Position numbers and translations under genes: made by a program
Assembly: GCA_021801885.1 (NCBI GenBank)
Contig: JAKABL010000002.1
Coordinates: 1 to 26,135 of the forward strand
Reading direction: 5' to 3'
Length of the DNA stretch: 26,135 bases
DNA from: a bacterium
GTDB lineage: Bacteria > Patescibacteriota > Minisyncoccia > UBA6257 > 2-01-FULL-56-20
Part shown: piece by piece, positions 19,812 through 26,135 of the stretch
Numbering within the stretch: position 1 is the stretch's first letter
How the letters are laid out: every line of letters begins with the position of its first letter
Notes under the pieces: generated by a model
Databases searched by the model: none
What the model saw: only the letters and a program-made list of their open reading frames with translations
Told to the model about the DNA's origin: nothing

Positions 19812-21575
19812 TTATTTTTTAAGGCATGCCCGCATCTTCTCCAGGGAACGCGTGTTCACGATATCCGCCTTCGCGGCCCAGCCCCGTCGGGCCTGGGCGA
19901 TGCCGTATTCGAGATAGGAAAAATGCATGGGAGCATGCGCGTCCGAATCGATCGCCATGCGTACGCCGGCCGCCACGCACATGCGGATATATTCATCCTT
20001 GAGATCGCTGCGGTCCGGATAGGCGTCGATCTCGAGCACCGTCCCCGTCCGCGCCGCCGCCGCGATCACTTCGTCCATATCGAGTTCAATGGGCGGCCTC
20101 CGGTTGAGAATGCGGCCCGTGGGATGGAAGAGGATGTCCACATGGGGATTTGCCATCGCACGGAGCACGCGTGCGGTCTGCTCCTTTTTTGAAAGATTGA
20201 AAAATGAATGGACGGAGACCCCCACGACATCGAGCTTCGCGAGCACCTCATCAGGGAGATCGAGCGTGCCGTCCTTCAAAATATCGCACTCCGTCCCCTT
20301 GAGCACTGTGAACCTTCCCTTTAATTTTTTGTTCACCGCATCGATCTCCTTCCATTGCTGCCGGATCCGCACCGCATCGAGCCCATGGGCCATCGCGAGG
20401 CGTTTCGTATGATCCGTTACCGCTATATAGCTGAGTCCGCGCGCCATCGCCGCACGCGCCATCGTTTCTATGGAATCGGACCCGTCGGTCCAGTTCGTCT
20501 GCACTTGCAGATCTCCCGCAAGGTCGCCATAGCCGATAAGCTTCGGCAACGCGTGGGCGAGCGCGGCCTGCACTTCGCCGGCGTTCTCCCGCAGCTCGGG
20601 CTCGGGCCACTCCATGCCGAGCAGGCGGTAGATCTCCCGCTCATCCGCGCCGGCGATCTTTCGTTCGGCATCCGGTTTTCCCGGCGTTCCCAATTTGAAA
20701 AGTCCGTATTCGTTGAGCTTCATCCCCTTCTTCACCGCGATCTGCCGGATCGCAACGTTGTGGTCCTTTGAACCGGTGAAGTAGTTGAGCGCCGCGCCGT
20801 ACGATTCCTTCGGCACCACCCGCAGGTCGACGTTGATGCCGGGCCGTATTTTAATGGACGATTTCGTCTCGCCATGCGCGATCACATGCATGACGCCAGG
20901 CAGCGATACGAACGCATCCATGATGGCGGCGGGGCGCGGCGATACGGCGAGGATATCGATGTCGCCGATCGTCTCCTTGCGCCGTCGTGCCGACCCCGCA
21001 ACCACGACCCTCTCCACGCCCGGCGCCGCCGCAAGCGCCGCTTCTATCTCGCGCACCCGGGGCATGACGAGGCCGAGTACGAAACGTTGACCGCTCCCCT
21101 TTGCAAACGCAATGCCCTTCATTATCTTCTCCTCGCTCTTCTTGCCGAACCCCGCAAGCGCCGCGATCTTCCCCGCCCTGGCCGCTGCCTCAAGCTCCTT
21201 CAGATTGCGGATGCCGAGCTCCTTGTAGAGCCGCTGGACCGACTTTGGACCGAGCCCCTCCACCCGCGCAAGCTCATCGAGACGCACCGGGATCTTCTTT
21301 TTTAACGCCTCATATTCCTTCACCTTTCCCGTATCCAGGAATTCCGCGATCTTTTCCGCAATGCCCGCACCGATACCCGGGATTTCCATAAGCGCATTCC
21401 TCCCTCCGGCCTGATACGAGGCCGCGATGCTCTCCTCAAGCCCTTCGACGGTCCCCGCCGCCCGCTCATAGGCGCGCGGCTTGAACGGCACTTGCTGCAT
21501 CGCAAGATATGCGCCGATCTGGCGCAACATTTCAGCGATGGATTGGTTCGATGCGGTGTTCCTTTCGTTGGCCAT
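19812..21575 (-). CDS. polX: PolX-type DNA polymerase/PHP protein with altered PHP site
   Basis: Family X polymerase with a C-terminal PHP domain, a base-excision repair enzyme (587 aa, normal length). Helix-hairpin-helix segments are at IPGIGAGIAEKIAEFL (65-80) and VEGLGPKSVQRLYKEL (105-120). The palm has GSARRRKETIGDIDIL with D205 and D207, and NVDLRVV with D250. The PHP domain starts near 355: DLQVQTNWTDG replaces the usual DLHxHT, so the first two metal histidines are Gln (Q357, Q359). Later PHP motifs TDHTKRLAMA, GTECDIL, VSVHSFF, HPTGR and DSDAHA remain. Exonuclease activity may be weakened. AAGGAT precedes the ATG and the stop of the Clp-like gene is 9 nt upstream, so they are cotranscribed. 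Confidence 0.94.
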   Translation of the reverse strand: MANERNTASNQSIAEMLRQIGAYLAMQQVPFKPRAYERAAGTVEGLEESIAASYQAGGRNALMEIPGIGAGIAEKIAEFLDTGKVKEYEALKKKIPVRLDELARVEGLGPKSVQRLYKELGIRNLKELEAAARAGKIAALAGFGKKSEEKIMKGIAFAKGSGQRFVLGLVMPRVREIEAALAAAPGVERVVVAGSARRRKETIGDIDILAVSPRPAAIMDAFVSLPGVMHVIAHGETKSSIKIRPGINVDLRVVPKESYGAALNYFTGSKDHNVAIRQIAVKKGMKLNEYGLFKLGTPGKPDAERKIAGADEREIYRLLGMEWPEPELRENAGEVQAALAHALPKLIGYGDLAGDLQVQTNWTDGSDSIETMARAAMARGLSYIAVTDHTKRLAMAHGLDAVRIRQQWKEIDAVNKKLKGRFTVLKGTECDILKDGTLDLPDEVLAKLDVVGVSVHSFFNLSKKEQTARVLRAMANPHVDILFHPTGRILNRRPPIELDMDEVIAAAARTGTVLEIDAYPDRSDLKDEYIRMCVAAGVRMAIDSDAHAPMHFSYLEYGIAQARRGWAAKADIVNTRSLEKMRACLKK

Positions 21576-21584
21576 ATCCTTATG

Positions 21585-24107
21585 CTACTGTTCCGGCATA
21601 AAATCGAATGCGCCATCCTTATACACGAGCATGACGCGATTGCCCTTGATCACCTTCTGCCCCAGGATCGCCAGGGAAAGCGGCGCGCGCACCTGTTCAT
21701 CGATCACGCGGCGGAGCGGCCGGGCGCCGAACTCCGGATCGTATCCCCGCTTCGCGAGCTCCTGAAGCGCCTCGGGTGCCACGTCGAGATAGATGCCCCG
21801 CTCCTTCACCATAGCAATGAGCTCCTGAAGATTGATCGCCACGATCTTCGCGAGATCATCGGGCGAAAGGTCCTTGAACACCACGATCCTTGAAAAACGA
21901 TTGATGAGCTCCGGCTTGAAGACGTCCGTAAGCCGCGCCTTCACATAATCGGCGATCTGCGCCATTCCCTCGCCCTGCCGCAGGGCATCGTTCACGATAT
22001 CGGAGTGCGCGTTCGATGTGGCGATGACGATGGTGTTCGTAAAGTCCACCGTGCGCCCCAGGTTGTCGGTGAGGCGCCCGTCGTCGAGCACCTGGAGGAA
22101 GAGGTTCAGAATATCGGGGTATGCCTTTTCGAACTCGTCGAGAAGCACGAGCGCATAGGGCTTTGCGAGCACCGCATCCGTGAGCGCGCCGCGCACCGCG
22201 CCGTCGGGCGACCCGATGAAGCGGTATACGCTCGCCTTGTCCTGATATTCCGTCATATCGAACCGCACCATCATCTTTTCGGAACCGAACTGGATCGCCG
22301 CAAGCACCTTCGCAAGCTCCGTTTTTCCTACGCCGGTCGGCCCCACAAAAAGGAAGCTTGCGATCGGGCCGCCTTTGCGGGTAAGGCCGCTGCGATACTC
22401 GCGGATCGCGTCGGCCACCGCCTTTACCGCCTCTTCCTGGTCCACAAGGCGCTCGTGGATGAGGTCCTCCATGTGCAGGAGCTTCTGCGCCTCGTCCCTC
22501 GACGCTTCATGCATCGGAATGTTCACCTTCTCTTCCGCGACGGAGGTGACCCGCTCGGGACCGACGGCCTTTTCCCCGCGACGTTCCGCATCCACCAGCG
22601 CGCTTTTGAGGAGCTCTTCGGCGCTCGCAGGAAGGAACTTCCCATGCATATATCGCTTTGCAAGCATGACCGCCCGCTTGATCGCGCCGAAGCTGATCGC
22701 GATCCTCACGTCGCTCTCAAGGATGACGCTCTCGTAGGTCAGCACCCTCATTGCTTCGTCCTCAGTGATCTCGTTCACCGGCACGATCTCGAACATGCCC
22801 GCAAAGTCGCTCCGCGGCTCGATGAGCTGCTTGAACTCCCGGGGATAGGTGGACCCCACCACGGGGAAGCGGTTTTCCATGATGATCGGCATCAATGCAT
22901 CGGCGGCGGAAAGGTATGCCGTGCCGGAGGTGCGCACGAGATTATGGATGTCCGGAATATAAAGGATGATATTGCCCGCCGTCACGATCTCTTCCACGAT
23001 CGCCTTGAGCCGCGCCTCGAGCTCTTCAGGAGGGGCTCCCGCGACGAGCGATTGAATATGCAGCCCCACGAGGCGGCGGTCGAAAAGCCCCTTGGGTACA
23101 TTGTCGCTCACGAGCGAAAGCGCGAGGTGCCGCACGATCGACTCCTTGCCGATGCCGGGCTCCCCCACGAGAATGGCATTCGGGTTGATGGGCCGCGCAA
23201 GGGTCTCGAGAAGCCTTCCATATTCCTCCTTGTGCCCCACAAGGAACCCTGCTTTACGATCGCGCGCAAGGTCAGTGAGGTCCTCGCCGTACCGATCGAG
23301 CGTGGGTGTCGGCCGTGCGGTCCACGCCCGGTTCATGATCCGGTGCTTTACCACGCGGTGCGTGCCGAGACCGAATCCGCCGAGCGTGCGGGGCATGCGG
23401 CGGAACCAGCCGCGCCTTACCATGGCGCCGAAGATGAGCGCGTGCTCGAGATCGCCGGGGTCGATGGAAAATTTCGCGAACACGCGCCCGACCGCATCCC
23501 CTCCCGCCGCGGGGAGCGCGGAAAAGACATCCGACAAGGTGATGAACTGGTGCCCCGCCTCCAGGGCCTGCATGAATGCGGCGCGCAGAATGCCGTCCGC
23601 GCGGGCAATGAGATCGTCGCGCCCGCACTTCGCAGGCTCCGTTCCTTCGCGCATCTCCCTGATCTTGGCCTTGAACGCTCCCGGGTCCACGTCAAGGCGG
23701 CGAAGGCCCTCGACGATCGATGGCGCTTCGAGCAGACGCCGCGCAAGCTCGAGACCGAAATCCCCGCGTCCGACCGCGGCGCGGTCAAACGCGCGTTCGA
23801 CCGCAAGGAATGCCGAAGGTGCGGTGATGCGCGCGAGGTTCACGCGGTCGGTGCCGAGCGCGATATCCGCAATCGGTACATCACCCTGCCCGCGATGGAA
23901 TACGAGGTCGACGAGGAATAAAAGGAGGAATGCGCCGGTGAGCACAAGGAAGCGCATCCCCGAGATGAAGAAGGTGATGGTTGCCGCAACGAGCACGAGG
24001 TATGCCACTGCGCTCGCCGCGCGCACGAGCATCCGCCCCGCCGCGGTCATCCGCAGGCGCGGATCGTCGAGATATATGAGCGACGGATCAAAAGGCCTTT
24101 GCTGCAT
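21585..24107 (-). CDS. Membrane-anchored ClpC/ClpB-like AAA+ ATPase with degenerate first ATPase site
   Basis: An 840-residue double AAA+ protein. Two membrane helices lie at about 29-50 and 53-70; then comes a divergent Clp N-domain (residues about 95-215). The first ATPase domain reads GEPGIGKESI (314-323), where the Walker A Thr is Glu (E322), and ILYIPDIH (381-388), where the Walker B Asp-Glu is Pro-Asp, so it probably cannot hydrolyse ATP. The second has GPTGVGKTEL (589-598) and LVLLDEFEKA, both intact, with ATSN sensor 1 and a C-terminal D2-small domain (YDPEFGARPLRRVIDEQV). No ClpB middle coiled coil and no clear ClpP-binding loop are seen. The ATG at 24107 overlaps the upstream gene by 20 nt, so translation is coupled. 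Confidence 0.92.
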   Translation of the reverse strand: MQQRPFDPSLIYLDDPRLRMTAAGRMLVRAASAVAYLVLVAATITFFISGMRFLVLTGAFLLLFLVDLVFHRGQGDVPIADIALGTDRVNLARITAPSAFLAVERAFDRAAVGRGDFGLELARRLLEAPSIVEGLRRLDVDPGAFKAKIREMREGTEPAKCGRDDLIARADGILRAAFMQALEAGHQFITLSDVFSALPAAGGDAVGRVFAKFSIDPGDLEHALIFGAMVRRGWFRRMPRTLGGFGLGTHRVVKHRIMNRAWTARPTPTLDRYGEDLTDLARDRKAGFLVGHKEEYGRLLETLARPINPNAILVGEPGIGKESIVRHLALSLVSDNVPKGLFDRRLVGLHIQSLVAGAPPEELEARLKAIVEEIVTAGNIILYIPDIHNLVRTSGTAYLSAADALMPIIMENRFPVVGSTYPREFKQLIEPRSDFAGMFEIVPVNEITEDEAMRVLTYESVILESDVRIAISFGAIKRAVMLAKRYMHGKFLPASAEELLKSALVDAERRGEKAVGPERVTSVAEEKVNIPMHEASRDEAQKLLHMEDLIHERLVDQEEAVKAVADAIREYRSGLTRKGGPIASFLFVGPTGVGKTELAKVLAAIQFGSEKMMVRFDMTEYQDKASVYRFIGSPDGAVRGALTDAVLAKPYALVLLDEFEKAYPDILNLFLQVLDDGRLTDNLGRTVDFTNTIVIATSNAHSDIVNDALRQGEGMAQIADYVKARLTDVFKPELINRFSRIVVFKDLSPDDLAKIVAINLQELIAMVKERGIYLDVAPEALQELAKRGYDPEFGARPLRRVIDEQVRAPLSLAILGQKVIKGNRVMLVYKDGAFDFMPEQ

Positions 24108-24435
24108 AGTAAAGTATGAGAAGAGGGATCGCGAGCCATACGACATACGCGGCGGCGAAGCATGCGACGAGGAAGAGGTAGACGACGAGCCCTATCGCGA
24201 TCCGGAACGTCCTGAACACCACCCCGAGGATCCTTCCGATGAACGAATAGTCCTTATAGAGCGGCTCGAAAAAATGGCTCACCGTCACGCGGATCGCGAA
24301 CGAGCGGTCGGCAGCGGCGAGCGTCGCCATGAACCGGCGGCCTATTGCCCGCGATCCGTCGAAATACCAGTGGTGGAAGAAATAAAAAATCCGCAGGAAA
24401 AAGCGCTGCACGAGATACGCCACGCTGAAACTCAT
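24088..24435 (-). CDS. Small membrane partner of the Clp-like ATPase
   Basis: A 115-residue protein of no named family that I can recall. The N-terminal half is aromatic and basic (VQRFFLRIFYFFHHWYFDGS, RAIGRRFMATLAAADRSFAI), with FFEPLYKDYSFIGRILGVVF in the middle. The C-terminal third is strongly hydrophobic with two probable membrane helices (AIGLVVYLFLVACFAAAYV, WLAIPLLILYYAA). The stop codon lies 20 nt inside the next gene, so the protein is made together with the membrane-anchored Clp ATPase and may be an adaptor or membrane subunit. TATGAT ends 6 nt before the ATG; AGGAT there may double as a weak ribosome binding site. It is the first gene of the run 24435 to 19185. Confidence 0.78.
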   Translation of the reverse strand: MSFSVAYLVQRFFLRIFYFFHHWYFDGSRAIGRRFMATLAAADRSFAIRVTVSHFFEPLYKDYSFIGRILGVVFRTFRIAIGLVVYLFLVACFAAAYVVWLAIPLLILYYAAKAF

Positions 24436-24441
24436 ATCCTA

Positions 24442-24447
24442 ATCATA
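24442..24447 (-). promoter_or_regulatory. -10 element of the Clp-PolX operon, leaderless arrangement
   Basis: On the minus strand, TATGAT, then TAGGAT, then the ATG at 24435. Confidence 0.5.
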
Positions 24448-24470
24448 AATCCCAGGCCTTAAATAAGGAA

Positions 24471-24533
24471 ATCCCGCCGTCATCCCCGCCGCGTCCGCCG
24501 CGCGGAAACGGCGCCACGGGATGACGGCGGGAT
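24471..24533 (-). terminator. Long inverted repeat after the uracil-DNA glycosylase gene
   Basis: ATCCCGCCGTCATCCC (24471-24486) and GGGATGACGGCGGGAT (24518-24533) are perfect 16-nt arms around a 31-nt GC-rich loop that can itself add CGCCG/CGGCG pairs. On the minus strand the hairpin is followed by TTTCCTTATTT, so it can act as the gene's terminator. It is far longer than the other terminators here and may be a dispersed repeat. Confidence 0.7.
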
Positions 24534-24550
24534 ACGGCCGCCCGGCGCAG

Positions 24551-25225
24551 CTACCACAGCCCCTCCTGCCCCGAAGGAATTCCCCCGTCCTTTTTTACGG
24601 AAGGCTTCGTATCGTCAGGAAAGGGGTTCGCGGTCACCTTTGTGGTGATGGCGGGCGGTGGCACGGTCGCGATCCGGCCCGCACGCACATCGGGGATCTT
24701 TTTGAAATCGGCGCGGAACACCTTCATCATCTCCGTGGAACGAAGCGCGGCGGCGGGATGATAGACGGGAAATACGATCCGCCCATCGATGCCAAAGGCG
24801 CTTCCGTGATCGCGCGTCATCTTTGCTCCCGGCGCGAAATAGTTCATCGCAAAGCGACCGAGCGTCACAATGAGCGCGGGATCGACGATCGCGATCTGCT
24901 GTGCGAGATACGGACGGTAGGCTGCGATTTCCGCAGGGAGAGGATCGCGATTTTCCGGAGGCCGGCGCTTCACGATGTTCGTGATATACACTTCCTCGCG
25001 CTTCCAGCCAATGGCACGGATCGCCTCATCGAGAAGCTGTCCGCCGCGTCCCACAAAAGGGCGCTTCAGGCGATCTTCGTTCGCACCGGGCGCCTCTCCT
25101 ATGAACATCACTCCGCCCGAAGGACTCCCTTCGCCGAACACGAGGTTCGCCTCTCCATAGAGCGGCAATGACGCATCGGCCTCCATGCGATCCTTGAGCG
25201 TGCGCAGTGATGCGGCGATGTCCAT
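24551..25225 (-). CDS. Family-4-type uracil-DNA glycosylase lacking cysteines
   Basis: Removes uracil from DNA as the first step of base-excision repair. The 224-residue protein has motif 1 GEAPGANEDRLKRPFVGRGG (43-62), NIVKRRPPENRDPLPAEI (83-100) and YHPAAALRS (155-163), all typical of family 4 (UDGa). Classical members hold a 4Fe-4S cluster through four cysteines. Here the whole protein contains no cysteine: the C of KCRPP is R87, the C of the following helix is Y103, and the N-terminal CxxC is absent. The last 35 residues (from VPPPAITTKV) are a disordered tail. The ATG is 6 nt after TATAAT, which overlaps the lexA stop, so it has its own leaderless promoter but may also be read from lexA. 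Confidence 0.92.
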   Translation of the reverse strand: MDIAASLRTLKDRMEADASLPLYGEANLVFGEGSPSGGVMFIGEAPGANEDRLKRPFVGRGGQLLDEAIRAIGWKREEVYITNIVKRRPPENRDPLPAEIAAYRPYLAQQIAIVDPALIVTLGRFAMNYFAPGAKMTRDHGSAFGIDGRIVFPVYHPAAALRSTEMMKVFRADFKKIPDVRAGRIATVPPPAITTKVTANPFPDDTKPSVKKDGGIPSGQEGLW

Positions 25226-25231
25226 ATCACC

Positions 25232-25237
25232 ATTATA
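25232..25237 (-). promoter_or_regulatory. -10 element of the glycosylase gene, leaderless arrangement
   Basis: On the minus strand, a perfect TATAAT, then GGTGAT, then the ATG at 25225. The hexamer includes the TAA stop of lexA. Confidence 0.65.
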
Positions 25238-25916
25238 AGGAACTTCCGGGCACCGTGGGGCGCTTGATGACCTCGATCACCTTGCCGTTGATAAAGAAAT
25301 CGTCATCGGCGCCGACGTAAATCGGAGCAAAATCCTCGCTGGAATCGGAGGTAAGCACGACCTGCTTATGCGTCTTATCGATATGGAATCGCTTCACGTT
25401 CGCACTGCCATCGATCACTGAAAGCACAACGTCGCCATCCCGCGGCTCACGGTCCTCGCCATCCACGATGAGATAATCGCCATTATCGATCGTCGCCCCA
25501 TGGACCTTTGCCTGATTCATGGAAAATCCGTCGGCGCGCACCGCGAACAATCCCCTGTTGCTCTGCCGGTGGACGAGGGAATTCGATACCCGAAGATATC
25601 CCACGCGGTTCTCCTCGGCAAAGACCTCTGCCGGACCGCAGTTCGCCACCCCCACGATAGGTATGGCAAGGAGCCGCTTCCCGCCCGTGAGGAATCCGTC
25701 GATCCACCCTTCGTTCGGAGGTGCGATCGTCCCCTTTACCTTATCTATTTTCAGAAGTCCTCGTTTTTCGAGCTGCTGAAGATGGTGCTTGATTTTTTGG
25801 GGGGAAGGATCGCCCACAAGGCGTCCTATTTCGCGCAAGGAAAGACCCGAAATACCCCTGGTTTTTGCAAGGGCCAACAGCTTTTCCTGAAGCGGATGCA
25901 CGCGTTGAGCTTCCAT
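25233..25916 (-). CDS. lexA: LexA-like SOS repressor (S24 peptidase)
   Basis: Transcriptional repressor that cleaves itself when RecA is activated. The 227-residue product has a winged-helix N-domain (EKLLALAKTRGISGLSLREI, then KIKHHLQQLEKRGLLK), a linker, and the S24 domain: cleavage site VANCGPAEVF (Cys93-Gly94), nucleophile S132 in DGFSMNQ, and general base K175 in SANVKRF. A Cys-Gly scissile bond is UmuD-like; most LexA proteins use Ala-Gly. The ATG is 6 nt after an extended TATAAT box. The gene is divergent from a plus-strand gene, and the shared region has two GACACTTG copies that may be its operators. The glycosylase follows, forming a DNA-damage module. Confidence 0.92.
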   Translation of the reverse strand: MEAQRVHPLQEKLLALAKTRGISGLSLREIGRLVGDPSPQKIKHHLQQLEKRGLLKIDKVKGTIAPPNEGWIDGFLTGGKRLLAIPIVGVANCGPAEVFAEENRVGYLRVSNSLVHRQSNRGLFAVRADGFSMNQAKVHGATIDNGDYLIVDGEDREPRDGDVVLSVIDGSANVKRFHIDKTHKQVVLTSDSSEDFAPIYVGADDDFFINGKVIEVIKRPTVPGSSL

Positions 25917-25922
25917 GCATTC

Positions 25923-25953
25923 ATTATATCACCCCCTTCTGGACACTTGTCAA
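25923..25953 (-). promoter_or_regulatory. lexA promoter, leaderless, with putative operator
   Basis: On the minus strand, TTGACA (25948-25953), a 19-nt spacer, and an extended -10, TGA-TATAAT (25923-25928), then GAATGC and the ATG at 25916. The -35 overlaps the first GACACTTG copy. Confidence 0.7.
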
Positions 25954-25969
25954 TAGTTCTTGACACTTG
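25942..25969. repeat. Paired GACACTTG repeats, candidate LexA operator
   Basis: GACACTTG occurs at 25942-25949 and 25962-25969, exactly 20 bp (about two helical turns) apart on the same strand. The first is part of the near-palindrome GACA-CT-TGTC. Between them lies TTGTCAA-N6-TTGACA. Each copy overlaps one of the two divergent -35 elements. Confidence 0.5.
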
Positions 25970-25995
25970 ACATAGGAACGGCGCCGGAGTAGGAT
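25967..25995 (+). promoter_or_regulatory. Promoter of the plus-strand gene at 26097
   Basis: TTGACA (25967-25972), a 17-nt spacer, and TAGGAT (25990-25995). The predicted leader is about 95 nt, unusually long for this window. Confidence 0.6.
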
Positions 25996-26004
25996 GGAGG
26001 AGTA

Positions 26005-26027
26005 GGGATTCTGATCGGCAGAATCCC
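26005..26027 (+). promoter_or_regulatory. Hairpin in the 5' leader of the gene at 26097
   Basis: GGGATTCTG (26005-26013) pairs perfectly with CAGAATCCC (26019-26027) around ATCGG. No T-run follows, so it is not a terminator. The leader also has a purine-rich stretch (GGAGGAGTAGGG) partly complementary to a pyrimidine-rich stretch just before the start (CCCTCTTCCCCTCCTC). Confidence 0.4.
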
Positions 26028-26096
26028 ACGGCACTTCCTCGCGAAAGGATATTGCGGCAAAGGTCGTTATTTTCCCCTCTTCCCCTCCTCATCACT

Positions 26097-26135
26097 ATGA
26101 AAACCATCCGCATCGGCAACAACTTCATCACATTC
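26097..26135 (+). CDS. Start of an unidentified gene, cut by window end
   Basis: Only 13 codons are present (MKTIRIGNNFITF). The frame is open to the end of the window, and the promoter at 25967-25995 points at it. The product cannot be named. Its shared control region with lexA suggests a damage-inducible gene. No Shine-Dalgarno lies directly before the ATG; the preceding bases are pyrimidine-rich. Confidence 0.5.
   Translation, partial: MKTIRIGNNFITF

Noticed and set aside
22005..23921. Plus-strand open frame of about 640 codons opposite the Clp-like ATPase
   Set aside because: Mirrors the codon bias of the minus-strand AAA+ gene; no recognisable domain.
24088..24146. Clp-like gene starting further upstream at 24146
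   Set aside because: That start adds 13 residues (MSYGSRSLFSYFT) encoded entirely within the upstream gene. ATG 24107 gives the shorter, more usual overlap.
1..26135. CRISPR array, insertion sequence or integrase
   Set aside because: No regularly spaced repeats, transposase motifs or tyrosine-recombinase signatures were seen anywhere in the window.

Overview
The window is a dense, high-GC bacterial chromosome segment. It is most likely from a member of the Candidate Phyla Radiation (Patescibacteria, Parcubacteria-like). I base this on family content (a DUF5652 membrane protein, a membrane-anchored Clp-type ATPase with a small membrane partner, an NqrB/RnfD-ferredoxin reductase fusion, a very short L35), on compact gene packing and on shortened core proteins. 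This is inference; no 16S rRNA is present. TGA is used as a stop (for example at panD), so the SR1/Gracilibacteria code does not apply.

Layout. 1-2.4 kb: the 5' part of argS on the minus strand, a candidate structured RNA, then smpB. 2.4-5.9 kb: a membrane-tethered DsbA-like protein, a PLP-dependent cysteine synthase-like enzyme, a CofE-like protein and, divergently, panD. 6-9.1 kb: an AI-2E family permease, a DUF5652 protein, an NRAMP-clade transporter and an orphan gene. 9.2-12.9 kb: a flavin electron-transfer pair (FMN-binding lipoprotein-like protein plus NqrB/RnfD-FNR fusion) with a small low-complexity membrane protein, divergent from an ECF sigma factor and a three-TM membrane protein. 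13-16.3 kb: an M50 protease and three unrecognised genes. 16.3-19.2 kb: ssrA (tmRNA), a His/Cys-rich mini membrane protein, a bacterial PH-domain protein and infC-rpmI-rplT. 19.2-26.1 kb: NUDIX, PolX, a Clp-like ATPase with its partner, a family-4 uracil-DNA glycosylase, lexA and the first codons of a divergent gene.

Regulation. At least a dozen genes have a -10 hexamer (TANNNT, often TACAAT) ending only 5-8 nt before the start codon, with no Shine-Dalgarno. They should be transcribed as leaderless mRNAs. infC shows the same layout but has AUA where the start should be. In contrast, several unrecognised genes (8771-9097, 13923-16072) carry canonical -35/-10 promoters or clear Shine-Dalgarno leaders, which suggests a different history or different control.

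Functional links. smpB and ssrA together supply trans-translation. lexA, the glycosylase and PolX form a DNA-damage theme. Three enzymes have lost textbook cofactor or catalytic residues: the glycosylase has no cysteines for its Fe-S cluster, PolX has QxQ for HxH in its PHP domain, and the Clp ATPase has a broken first ATPase site.
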